From the NCBI GenBank assembly GCA_014825775.1, contig MVAQ01000014.1:124001-188000 (forward strand): DNA of 64,000 nt, in the 5' to 3' direction. The notes under the pieces are model-generated. The model ran no database searches. It worked only from the letters and a program-made list of their open reading frames with translations, and was not told the DNA's origin. The DNA is from Krasilnikovozyma curviuscula. Its lineage: Eukaryota > Basidiomycota > Tremellomycetes > Cystofilobasidiales > Mrakiaceae. Numbering within the stretch: the stretch's first letter is position 1; each line of letters begins with the position of its first letter. Below are positions 1-10,320 of this stretch, one piece after another. A program made the position numbers and the translations under genes.

Positions 1-1867
1 AAGGACCAAGACAAGGAGCTATAAACCTGTAGTTCCATCGCAGCATCAGTAAGATCGAAATTAATTGGCTCCAAAGAGAAATCATACTCACATAGTACCA
101 GTGAACGCTTTCTGAGCAGTCCAACTGGCAACGTAAAGCCAAAGCAATACAACACTTAGTGACATGATAGTTCCAAAGACTTTGAACGCTTCTGATGAGA
201 GCTCGGTTGCGAGCGTGTTAGTTGCAACGGCAAGGACTCCAATTGGAAAGGTAAACTGCAAGGGTCGTAAGTGCAGTGCACAGTCGTAAGTGCCCGCACT
301 TTTTTTCGAATCAATTTAGATCAAGTATGGTTTGAGACGTACTCCCCAAAAACCGATGTTGAAGTCCATGTGACCTTGGCGACGGATATCAATGACAGAT
401 ACGATCTGGAGTATGAACAGGCGTTAGTCGAGACAATCACTGAAAGGAAAACGAATATTCAATCTGACAGCAATGATCAGCCAAAACATTCCAACACCCC
501 ACAGGATTAACCCAACGACCAAACTGACGCCATACACCGCACTCGCAATGATCTTAGCGTCTTCCACACCAACCACCGGTCGTACAGCCGACAGTGAGAG
601 ATTGTCTTCATAAGCCAGCTTGCGGATTATTTTTCCGAGTTGAAGGATTGCGAAGGAGCCTTGACCACAGGGACCTACGGGCAGGAAGACGGAGACGATC
701 ATTGCTTTTGGTGGAAGGTGGTGGATTGTTAGGCGGTAGAAGTAAAGTGGAAAGATGAAGAATGCGAAAGGTACGCCAGTTCCCCAGACAAAATATCTAG
801 CAACAAAAAATCCAGGTGTGAGTGATATTCATTGTAGGTAGCAGAAGCCGAAGGACTCACGAAACAATCACTGTCGTTCTAGCATGATGCGGTGGTAACA
901 CGCTGGCGACAATTCCACCACTAGCACTCGCAACGACGGCAGCAACAAGAGGAAGCAGCCATATTCCTGATACAGCTTTGAGCCGGGCTTCGAAGTTCTC
1001 GTGTCGTGTAAACTGTACAAAGGCGACACCCATTCCGATCACTGAGGCGAGGAGGACATCGAACCACCAGAGCGCCCAAGCGAAGTAAGCCCAATTCAGA
1101 CCGTACGCAGGGACCATCACATATACGATCATGCTTAGTTGAAAACAATATCAGGATGTCAGTTTTTTCAAAACTGACGGTCGAGGGAAGTGAGCACCAC
1201 TCACTTGATGATTGTTGCGAGTCCCATTGGAATCGTTCCCAAGAATAAACTCTGAACAGGATGAAGTAACATCTTTCCAAAAACTTCAGGATAGATGATA
1301 TACCGAGCAATCGACATCAGGGTGAATAGCATGAACAGAACTGAGAATAATGAAGATAATCGTCAGTTACTAACCAGCGTAAGCAATCGGATACTGAATG
1401 CGTACCGACGTTGAGCGCGAAGATGCAAATGGAGATGATTCTTAGCCATTCAGAGTTGTAAGGCAGGTTGTGTAGTAAGATTGAAGTGATGCCTGTCCCC
1501 ATTGTCTGATGAGACCGGGACAGGGTCAGTCTCAAAGTCGGTGACTCTAGATCTGAACAGAAGCACTCACAACTGAGAACCAGCTAGGTGGAAAGTGTAG
1601 AATCCTCCTAAGAAGCTCCTTCGTGAAGCCTTTGTTGACGTGTTGCTCTTCCGCCTCTTCCGTCGTCGTCCCAGTTTCTTCACCGTGAGACTTCGATGCT
1701 TCGCCCAGAGGGAGTGGTTGGCCGTTGACATCTCGAACAGAAGAAACCCCGACACCATCTGAGAGTGGGCAGGTGGGTAACGGCCTTGTATCCATGAGTT
1801 TATCTGCCATTTTCGATCGAATGAAACTGCCTCCGCGGAAGGAGAAGTCGATACTTGCTCGTCTCAT
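1..1867 (-). CDS. SSU1: SSU1-like sulfite efflux pump (TDT family), C-terminus cut off by window edge
   Basis: Plasma-membrane exporter of sulfite of the tellurite-resistance/dicarboxylate transporter (TDT) family. The reverse strand gives a chain of hydrophobic exons. The first ends in PPSWFSV and splices (donor GTGAGT near 1571) to TMGTGITSILLHNLPYN, the family hallmark. Next come LFMLFTLMSIARYIIYPE and HPVQSLFLGTIPMGLATII, then several membrane segments, then GFWGFTFPIGVLAVATNTL. Introns I could place lie at 27-91 and 256-342, and another donor fits GTCAGA near 474, restoring the reading FWLIIA-IVSVIDI. The last visible exon (1-26) reads MFIAPCLGP, as in other SSU1 C-termini, and continues beyond base 1, so the gene is incomplete. 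The start is uncertain: ATGs at 1867, 1810 and 1795 are all in frame, and the first overlaps the antisense reading frame of the next gene. Family assignment is very secure; transport specificity for sulfite is inferred from family. Confidence 0.92.
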
Positions 1868-2458
1868 GAAGGTACGACGATGCAGCTTACCTAGTAGGAA
1901 TATCGTACAGCAAGTTATCTAGTGAGAATTTGATGCTAGAGTAACCCTTCCCAAACAGAGCTGCCCGAAAAGAACTGGTCCTACGCTCAGCTTTTTTATT
2001 CGGAATGGGACGAAGACGTGATTGTCCTTGTTCACAAAGCAATTCCGGTCCTACAGTACACACTGAGTCTAGATCGATACCTCAGTGCGGGATTGAGGGA
2101 CAGGATGGACATGTTCAAGGCAAAACAACACAAAGCCTTGGGCGAAATCTCTTACGAGCAAGAGAAGGAGCAAAATCGAAAGAAACGGTTCAAAAGAGCT
2201 CTCGGCCTTGACCTGAGTCACATGGAAGCAGAATCCAAGCAGATCTTTGAGGTGACAGACTTGAAAAGGGTTATCTCTGCTATTCGGTGCCAGAGAACAA
2301 GGCTTTTTCAAAACAAAGGGTCAAGCGTGCGCTTGGGCCGCGCAGTTTCGTCGCTTCGTCGGCGACACTTCACAGGGGCCAACCAAATGAAGAGGAGTTC
2401 GAAGGTCGCCCTTGAAAACAAAGTCGTCAAGAAGACAACAGTTTGGGTTCCTTATTGA
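1794..2458 (+). CDS. Doubtful hypothetical protein, divergent from SSU1
   Basis: Not recognised. A plausible two-exon gene starts at ATG 1794 (MSLSAIFDRMKLPPRKEK), is interrupted by an intron with donor GTACGA after 1870 and acceptor around 1966, and resumes with NWSYAQLFYSEWDEDVIVLV, followed by a charged, helix-prone stretch (DRMDMFKAKQHKALGE). The amino-acid composition of the second exon looks coding, but the last third (after about 2290) is Arg/Ser-rich and poor, so the true end may lie earlier or another intron may exist. Its 5' exon is antisense to the SSU1 N-terminal exon. No domain could be named. It could also be a chance reading frame in the SSU1 promoter. Confidence 0.3.
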
Positions 2459-2746
2459 GATTAGTGTGGTATGATGGTGAAACCCAGCGAGTATTTAGCA
2501 TCTTTTTGCCGCCATCTCTTTATGAACACACCATCCGAAGGCTCGAGCGGAAACGTTGCTGATCCTCATGTGTCTTGTGGTTCTGCTCACAGAAGTGACA
2601 CTGATGATTATCAAAAACCATGTCTGGCTCTTTATTTGGCCGATCCAAAGGACACTTTTACGCGAGACACCCCTGAAAACACAACTCCTTTCTCTGTTTT
2701 TTTTTTGCCTTCACATCGCCAATTCGCTTGCGTTGCTCCACCGCCC

Positions 2747-2752
2747 TATAAA
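2747..2752 (+). promoter_or_regulatory. TATA box of the small secreted protein gene
   Basis: A TATAAA hexamer lies 159 nt before the ATG at 2911, after a run of pyrimidines and followed by CT-rich leader sequence. Position and composition fit a core promoter of a strongly expressed gene. Confidence 0.5.
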
Positions 2753-2910
2753 GCAGAGCACCCTTTTCAAAAGGAGATTCTCTTCTTCTCTCTCAACAAC
2801 ATACCTTTCAATCTTTCTGTTTCCCTGGCGAAATCCAACTTTAGTCCTCCACACGAGAGCCAAATCACAAAATCAAAACAAATCTCCAACACAGTACCAA
2901 CTCAACAAAT

Positions 2911-3608
2911 ATGCGTGCTTCCACTTTCTTCTTTGCCTTTGTTGCTATCTTTGCCATGGCCTTCACTGTATCTGCCCACCTTGACCCAATCAAGGTCGCT
3001 CCACGCGCTCTCAAACAGGCTACCAGACAGCAGGTTAGTACCATTGCTATCTCTTAAAACTGTCACTTGGCCTTATCACACCCCCTCTATGCGCACCTTT
3101 TTCTGATATTGTTTGCCTTCGATCTTCTTTATCTTTAGATCATTGAGAGGTCGGTTTCTTTTCTATCGTCTATTTGTTCACCCCAATTCATGTTTCCATA
3201 TTTTTTTCACCATTCCTTCCCAGACACCATACTGATATTGCTTCCCTTCTTTCCCTTTCCATCTTAGATCTGCTTTGAAAGCCGCTGCCGACAGAGGTCT
3301 CGCAGCACGACACAAGCCCTCCGCCGTCCCTAACAATGGCTCCGACATCGCCGCTGAAGTCGCCCAGCTCTGGAAGGACATCGAAGCCCTCATCAAGGAC
3401 ATCGAGAAGCTTCACGGCACTCTTGATGCTGATTCTAAATACAAAAAGTCTCTTTACACTAAGAAATACAACGCTTTGAAAAGCGCTGGAGCGTTCACTG
3501 AGAAAGATGTTCCTTCTCAGGTTAGAGCTGTGAGTCTACTATTCTTGTCTTCCGATGCTGATTTCTTCGAGATTAATGTTAGTATCGCTTGTATAGGTTA
3601 TTGCTTAA
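2911..3608 (+). CDS. Small secreted protein, 135 residues, unknown function
   Basis: Not recognised. Four exons join cleanly: 2911-3033, 3139-3149 (11 nt), 3268-3529 and 3597-3608. The product begins with a clear signal peptide (MRASTFFFAFVAIFAMAF, then TVSAHLD), so it should enter the secretory pathway. It is followed by a basic segment with PRALKQATRQQ and GLAARHKP that may be a propeptide, and then an amphipathic helical part (VAQLWKDIEALIKDIEKL) rich in Lys and Tyr (KYKKSLYTKKYNALK). There is no cysteine, no transmembrane segment after the signal, and no GPI-like tail; it ends at VIA. A TATAAA box at 2747 and a CT-rich leader suggest high expression. The splice phases are all consistent, which makes the gene itself likely. 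Lineage-restricted secreted protein is the best description. Confidence 0.75.
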
Positions 3609-3947
3609 ACCTCCAAGCCGTTCAATCAAACCCTCTCTTGCATCACTCAAGCTTCGCTGTTTCGTCACATTATATATGTGTTCTGTATTGGTTTCGTCCT
3701 CCGGGTCGTTGCTATTATATACCCTCCTTCTAATGCAGTATCAATTTATCTTCCATTCGATTACCCTTTCACTTCATGTGATCCATACAAGTATTGTCTT
3801 CACGTTACACCTAGTGTTCTTCAATTCTACTCAGAAATTCTCATGCTCAGGTAGTCTTAGGTAGCTTCAGATCGTCAGTGGACACTTGAACTACCATTAT
3901 TCTTGCACCCTCATTACCAAACAAGCAAGAAAATACTCATTTTATAT
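3609..3947. other. Intergenic, convergent 3' ends
   Basis: Pyrimidine-rich sequence between the secreted protein gene and the end of RAI1. I see no further coding signal; it should hold the two 3' untranslated regions and polyadenylation sites. Confidence 0.5.
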
Positions 3948-5429
3948 CTACGTTCTACCTTTCAAGAACCCCCATCTCCCCTCTTCTTTCCACGTACTCC
4001 ATTCTTTCTCCTCCATCCCCAACACCCTCGCACTCAGGCCTTTATTAGGTTCAAAGTCAACTCTCCAGACTAAAGGAAGGTCGGACGTAGACTGTGCTGA
4101 TGGTGACGAGGTGACGGTCGATTTGATCCATTCGAGTGCTTGGGCACCGAACGCGAGACAAATGTTCGGATCCCAGGCGTGTGGTTTACCTCTCACTCTG
4201 TCGCCATCGATAAAGAGTCATCAGTAAAGGTAGATTCAATTTTAGGGGAAGATCTCAGTCAATTGAGCTGCGAACAGAGACGTAAAAACTCACAACCGCG
4301 GTATCTCCCTCAACTGAAACTCCTGAAAACTCGTCATGATCCCATCCCTCGTCCTGAACCCCACTCCGAGAGTGGGTATGCCTAACAAAAAGGACTGTGC
4401 CCAGTGTTTGAGAAGTTTCTTCTCAAACTGGACTTCTTGATGGGCGTTGCGAATCTCCATGTTGGCTTTCAGCTCAATTGAGGATGAAAGCGTACCATTG
4501 TATGGTTCTGCATCCGTGCGAGGAAGAATGAGAAGTATCAAAAAAAGATACGTGAAGTAGAGTGAGTGAGTGGGAGACGCACCGGTTAAACAATCAACTT
4601 CACCACCTAATATCAGCTTGTTCCCACCCAACGACGTTTTGACAACCACACACCACTGGACGTTGGTGTTGACATCTCCACCCCATCCTGGGGGACCTTT
4701 CACGCCTTTTTCATTCAGTTTCAGTTGCGGTGCGTAGGGCGACGGTATCGGCGGCTTATAAGCTGCTGATGATGAGGTTGGGAATGGTCGAGTGGAATAA
4801 GATTCGAGAGCGTAGCCGTGATACATAAGCATTTCACCAAATTTATCTTTTCTAGTAGTGATCAAAGGTTAGTAACCTTGACTTGACTTTGAGTTGAAGG
4901 GGTAAGGACGCACGGTGTAGAGCTGAGTTTTTCGGCGATCTCGATGTAAATATTGGAGTCCGAAGGGTCGTATAGCACGTTCAGCGAGAAGCTATCACGA
5001 TCTTCATAAGGAGCAGTCAAAACCCTAAAAGGAATGAAAGGTCAATTAAGTTCTCCCTCATGACGAGCAGCGCGATTACCTTGTCATCACCCCCCTCCAA
5101 GTCACGATTCTACCACCACCGGCAGGTTCACCACTACTTCCCTTTCCACCAAATGCTCCTCCCAGTTTCTCCAGTGCCAGTTCCAACCCATCCAAGTGTT
5201 CATTCACTGTCTCATCCCTCCAAGTGGTCCGTTCGAAGCCTTCACCTAGCCAGGCACCTATTGGGGGAGGAGTATACTGGCAACAGGCTGATAAATTAAA
5301 CTCGATGGATCTGTTGGGCAAGTGGGAATATGTTGTCAGAGGTAGTGGGAGGGAAAAGTTGGTTTTGCGAGGCGGGGTGGATTTGTTGGGCAGAGGAAGG
5401 AAGGAGGACATTCGTCTTGGATGAGACAA
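3948..5429 (-). CDS. RAI1: Decapping nuclease RAI1/DXO family
   Basis: Nuclear enzyme that removes incomplete or non-canonical 5' caps (pyrophosphohydrolase/decapping activity) and in yeast stabilises the exonuclease Rat1. Exons on the reverse strand: N-terminal exon to about 5083 (FSLPLPLTTYSHLPNRSIEF, the usual fungal start region), then VLTAPYEDRDSFSLNVLYDP, then KDKFGEMLMYHGYALESY ending at GGEVDCLT, then EPYNGTLSSSIELKANMEIR with KFEKKLL-type KKLLKHWAQSFLLGIPTL and VGFRTRDG, and a last exon VRGKPHAWDPNICLAFGAQA with VWRVDF. The metal-site pieces typical of the family are visible: GEVD, the E-x-K of IELKAN, and the WAQSFLLG helix. All splice phases check. The start codon (MSHPRRMSSF) is the first ATG in the frame; the second Met is also possible. 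It lies tail-to-tail with the secreted protein gene. Confidence 0.92.
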
Positions 5430-6242
5430 AGTACCAGAACTACTAGAAAACGATCTTGATCTTCTTTCAGCCTAATGGTACGTTCCGAAACGCCGATGCT
5501 ACGACTGGAAAAGGGATATTAAATGGACGTCTGATTTTACCCTTGAAATACCATTCAGCCTGTGAAAGACGAAAATACCATGGCCATTAGGGTAATATCC
5601 TCTTTCGTATTCAACTGAACACCATACCTGAGGTGAGTTCTAAAAATTCAAGGTAAAATGCTGGTTGGGACGAGTTTCGCCCTGGAAAGTGTCGAGCAAA
5701 CAACAACTTCATCTGGCCGTTGGTAAGAATTCCATTTTTGGAACATTAGAGATCCAGATATATCTCTATGCTTCACACTGACCGTATTTCTCGTGTCTTT
5801 TATATTCCAGGAAAATCCTGCGCTGAGGGTGGCTCGACAAACGCGCTCCCGCCCCACTCTTACTCTTGGGACGTCGCTGAACCAGCTAGTCATATTCCAT
5901 TCCTAAAGACACCAGAATTTTGGATAATCTGGCCGTTGAATTATCATGTAAGTAGAACCATGTTGGCCCCTTGAATGCAGGGAATCGATGCTGACGACCT
6001 TCGCGGTTCGATTTTTAATCGGGAAGTCTGCAGCTGACGAGCCCATCATCTTCTCATCCAGCTCTCTCTCTTTCTCTCTCGTCAGTCTCTCTTAGTTCCG
6101 CATGAACATCTGGCTTGTGCTGATGCTCTTATAACGCGTTGTCAATTACAGGTATCGCGAGCGACTCTTTGACCGACACCCTAACCGCTGGCTCCGCCCA
6201 ATCCAAACGCTTCAGCCCCAGGTCTCTACCAAGCCTCATTAG
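5430..6242. other. Upstream region of RAI1 and EamA gene, with possible 5' exons
   Basis: This head-to-head gap holds the RAI1 promoter and probably 5' exons of the EamA transporter. A phase-consistent chain exists: ATG 5768 to 5947 (ends at a perfect GTAAGT donor), then 6086-6151, then the EamA exon at 6243. The encoded residues are not family-like, so I leave it unassigned. A CT-rich tract at 6062-6090 resembles a fungal transcription start region and would argue for a start further downstream. A Ser-rich reading (ASDSLTDTLTAGSAQ, from about 6154) in another frame is a competing N-terminus. Confidence 0.3.
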
Positions 6243-8315
6243 CTCTTGCAATACGAACAGGTCACAATCATACCCTCTCTCAAGCTATCCGAAGAGTTTG
6301 GTGTCGATCTCTCTCATATCCGGCTGAGGGCCTTACGAACGTTCTTCTTGCTCGGGCCTGACCTCTGGTCACACATCCTCAAGATGCCCCTCATCCTTAT
6401 TGGCCTAGGACAGCTATTGCTTTCACTACAGAACACTGTCACTACCGTGCTGAACACACCTGGTACCTTGGGAACGTCGCCGTTGGCCCAGCTAAGCTCA
6501 CATTCAGCTGCGTCGAGTGTAATTGCTAGGTTAGATAGGACACAGCCTAATGCTGGTGCCGGGGTCCAAGTAATACCTCCCTTACAGGTATGTGCCTTCT
6601 CTGGTCATCTGTTGAACCTGTCTTGCCTTTTACTGCAAGACAGTTTTTTTATCGCTAACCTCCGGTGTTTCTCCCGTTGGCTCGTACAGATCCTGGCATT
6701 ACGTTCCAGCTCAACCTTGATCATCTGTCTAGCTCTGATGTACATCATGAAGATTCCCTACCCAATACTGGGTCCTCCCAAAGTGAGGCGGTTGCTGCTA
6801 ATGAGGGGCGTGTTTGGCTTCTTCGGGGTCTTTGGTGTGTGGAATGGGTTGGGTATGTTGACTTGTCTTCATTCATGCAAACAAAATGTTGACTTTGATT
6901 CTCATTTCTTTCTAGGGCTGTTGAGGTAATGATGGTGTCTCGCTCGAACGACCTGCACCCCCTCCACAGTTGCTGACCACTTACTTTACCTCCATACTCA
7001 GTGCCTCGGACGCTCGAACCCTCACATTTCTGACACCCTGTGTGACATGCATCATGTCGTACCTTATCCTCGACGAATCCTACACCTCGCGCCAGATCCT
7101 CTGCACCATTCTATCCCTCTTCGGCGTTGTCCTCATCGCTCGACCCAGCGCTATCTTCGGATCCACTCCGGACGAAAGAGGCGAGCTCAGTCTGCATAGT
7201 AAAGAATGGAGGAAGTTTGTGGGAATGCTGTGTGGGGTTGTTGGCGTTACAGGTGGTGGTGGTGCTTGTAAGTCTTCCACCCCGCCTCTAATTCCCTTTG
7301 GACTGCTTTAATAACTAGCACGCTCTTTCATTTTCATTTCTTCCGCAGACACTGTCATTGCTGCTATTGGAACTCGAGCTCATTCTCTCCACATCATATC
7401 CTATTTCTCATTCTGCTGCGTCGTTGCTTCAACGCTGTACGTTTCTAAGATATAGAAACTGCAATCCTTTGCCGACACTGACATTCGCGTGATGATGTAG
7501 ACTTACAGTCATGTTTCAGATTCCATTTGTCTTCCCTTCCAACTCGTCAGCGATGGTCTTGCTGTCCATTACGGGCTTGCTCGGATTCGCCGCCCAGGGT
7601 TTACTGACGCTAGGGCTGATGGGAGAGAGTGCAGGACGCGGTGCTGGAGTCATGTATCTGCAGGTATGTCCCTTCCTTGCCTTACTATCGTTTTCCTCTG
7701 AAAATGCTGATCGATAAGGAATTTAGATTGTGTTCGTCAGTATACTGGAACGCATTGCGGTTCATCCCATCACTGCTATCTCGACTGGTAGGATCAGCAC
7801 GGCTACAAAGATCTTAGGCTGGCTACATACGACCCAGAGTCTGTTTGGAGGTACCGTTATCCTAGCTGCTGCATATTATGGAACAGTGAGTTGTCCTTTC
7901 CAATACACATCACTGCCTTTCTGTCGAGACTGACGTCAGCACGTTCCCCCAGTTAAACGGGCCGCTACCTCGTTTTGACCTTGAGAAACTTACGCCCTCT
8001 TCCCATTCCCGTTCACCATCACCACCACCATCAACTACAGCAACGACTGTCGTCCCTTCGGACGCCCTGACTGAGCGACGCCGGTCCTCTATTCGTCGCG
8101 GGTCGCGCGATGTCTCTGCCGTAGGTAACTCAACGTTCTCGCTCTTTAGCTCGGTGGGGGGCGGGATATATCTTACAAAGGAACGAGAGAGGAAGCGCAG
8201 CTGGGGGTTCATGGGTGGTGCACTGAGAGATGTCGGTAAAGGGTTTGGGATATTGAAGGAGGGCAAAGAGGAGGGTGCAGTCACTGCTGCTGCTGGTGAA
8301 CCTGATACGCCGTGA
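6243..8315 (+). CDS. EamA-domain (drug/metabolite transporter superfamily) membrane protein
   Basis: Ten-helix integral membrane transporter of the EamA/SLC35G type; the substrate cannot be told. Exon order: LLQYEQV...LILIGLGQLLLSLQNTV (helix 1) to 6590, then ILALRSSSTLIICLALMYIM with ILGPPKVRRLLLMRGVFGFF and FGVWNGLG, a 10-nt micro-exon at 6916-6925, an exon from 7002 (SASDARTLTFLTPCVTCIMS, then DESYTSRQILC and LFGVVLIARPSAIFG), YTVIAAIGTRAHSLHIISYF, MFQIPFVFPSN with GLLGFAAQGLLTLGL, and IVFVSILERIAVHP. A final exon, joined at acceptor CCCCCAG, gives a cytosolic Ser/Arg-rich tail ending DTP at 8315. The SDARTLTFLTP and GVVLIARP motifs are diagnostic. The 5' end is unresolved: there is no in-frame ATG before 6384, so either an upstream exon exists or 6384 is used. 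Confidence 0.82.
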
Positions 8316-8869
8316 AGTGATTTAGTGATAGATGCAATCAACAATACAGGTATGTGATGAAAGGACAGAGGCATAGGGTTGGGATTGAGCTGTATCTTTA
8401 TCCATAATGGGGACGATCTCTTTTTGGGCGGTCTGTTTTGTCTTGTCCTTCAGTCTTGTAGATAAAGAGAAGGGTGATTATGTGTCAAGGAACTGTTTGT
8501 ATCATACTTATTTATCATCCCTTGGCCAACCGAGAAAATGGTAGATGTCACAGCTGGCATTCTCCTGTATTTCACACTCTCAAGATAAATGATAGTGTAA
8601 CCGTTACGAAAAGGGCAAACAATATGGCCAAATTGTGCGATAGAACAAAGAAACTGAAAAAAATGTCTGTGCAGGTACAATTATTCACGAATGAATAAGG
8701 TAAATCCTAACCAAGTACACCACAATCAACATAGACATCAACAGAAATTGTTATAGAGGAGACTACTACGAAGCATAGAATGATTCCTCTCATTAACGCT
8801 CCCTAGTTAATAATTTCACCAGTTTACCATTTCGCCTTGTAAACTCGTTCCGGGCTCTGCTTTCGGTCA
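8316..8869. other. Intergenic, convergent 3' ends
   Basis: AT-rich stretch between the EamA gene and NAS6, which end towards each other. Short chance frames only; no RNA gene or repeat seen. Confidence 0.5.
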
Positions 8870-10062
8870 TCATGCGTCCGGCTTCCCGACCTTTCCCCAG
8901 ATGAACTTCAGCACTCTCATTCTCTCGTCCCCACCAACGCCCTCCCCCTCCTCTGCCGTCTTGTCGTCCAAATTGGGCTTGTCGCGATCTGCACCAGCTT
9001 CGATGAGGAGGACGGCGGTGGAGCCGTGCCCGGACTCAACAGCAAGGTGGAGCGGGGTATTTCCTAGACGGTCTGGTCCGTCTGTCATATTATATAGATG
9101 ATCAGATGAAGAGAAGGTGGGAAGGGAAGGGGGTAACAGGACGTACTCAGTCGACACCGCACTTTCTTCGTCCCGGCTGGTAGAGGAGGTATCATGTCTG
9201 TTGGCTCAGGCGGATTGAGTAAGATATGTAAGAATCCATCCGCCCCTGTTGTTGCTGCTCGATGCAAAGGCGTCTGCTGGGCTGAGTCTTTGGCGTTGAT
9301 CTATGGATGATATGGATATATGAATATCAGTACGCGCTGGTAAAAAATGGAGGAAGAAGCAACGAACATCTGCTCCTCGTTGAATTAAGCGTTTACCAAT
9401 CTCGACTCGCCCTTTGGAAGCGGCGTAGTGTCTGTTAGTATGGAAACTGATTAGCGAGCAGGAGAGGCTTGAGAGATTGCGAAGGACTCACAATGCAGTC
9501 ATTGATTTATCGTTTTTCCCATCGATCTTAGCCCCCGCTCTAAGCAGTGCTAAAACGTTGGCCTCGATCCCAGCAGATGCTACAAAAATAATATTTTTGA
9601 TTTGGTCAGTTGAGTTTCGTGTGAACGTCACCTCCACGATAATGGCCGGAGATCCTCACTAGAGCTGGAAATTCACTCACTAGCTATTATCAGGGCAGTA
9701 TTTCCACTTGCATCTCCAAGCTCTAAGTTAGCTTTGGGGTTCTCCTGTGTGACGAGCCACTCGAGTAGAGACGTATGCGGCGTGGAAGCTAGCCAGTGTG
9801 CTGGTGTACGACCGTCCTAGTGAAGCGGTAGTAACAGGACAGACCTTTATTAATAAGCAGGGCAGATCACAGAAAAGAAAAAATTGGCCCTTACTGCATC
9901 TATTGAGTTTATCTTGGATGGTGTTGCGTTGAGTAATGACTTCAGCAAACCAGCCTGGCCTGACGACGGAAAAGTACGGCGTATCAGTGACATTCACTTG
10001 GAAATGCCTGGCTAGATCTAGTCACCTTCTTGTGCTGCTCTGTGGACCGAGAACTCTGCCAT
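8870..10062 (-). CDS. NAS6: 26S proteasome assembly chaperone, gankyrin/NAS6 type (ankyrin repeats)
   Basis: Ankyrin-repeat chaperone (yeast Nas6, human PSMD10/gankyrin) that binds the C-domain of the Rpt3 ATPase during assembly of the 19S regulatory particle. Starting at ATG 10062 the exons read MAEFSVHRAAQEG, QAGLLKSLLNATPSKINSID, ADGRTPAHWLASTPHTSLLE with NLELGDASGNTALIIA, then a segment with AGIEANVLALLRAGAKIDGK, MTALHYAASKGRVEIGKRLI with RGADINAKD, QQTPLHRAATTGADGFLHIL with a Pro-rich loop, and last RLGNTPLHLAVESGHGSTAV with LLIEAGADRD. About six repeats are visible, each with the TPLHxA core. Start and all phases agree; the donor before the last exon is GTACGT. The total of roughly 250 residues fits the family. 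It is divergently arranged with the oxidoreductase gene, 258 nt away. Confidence 0.9.
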
Positions 10063-10320
10063 TGGGAGATATGTTTTCAGTGTTAGAAAGGATCCTTCAG
10101 GCGGCGGATGACGAAGGACTGGTGACTGACGGAAATTTCGTAGAGACACAAAAAAATCTATGGTAGGGAGATAGATAGTTTTGAAGTCGATTCCAAAATA
10201 CGAATTACGAAGAAAAAATATCTCAGAAATGGAGGCCCCGAAGCATGGCGTAGCTCGTCACCAGCTGGATAATTTCGACCCTTACCAGCACCAGAACTGC
10301 GAGGTTGTGTTGCACCAGCC
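10063..10320. promoter_or_regulatory. Shared divergent promoter, NAS6 / Gfo-Idh oxidoreductase
   Basis: Only 258 nt separate the two opposing start codons, so the regulatory sequences of both genes must overlap or be very compact. I see no TATA box. Whether NAS6 transcription is coupled to its neighbour is inference. Confidence 0.45.

Noticed and set aside
424..1310. Alternative minus-strand frames within 921-1310 and plus frame 271-510
   Set aside because: They overlap the well-supported SSU1 exons and lack any protein features.
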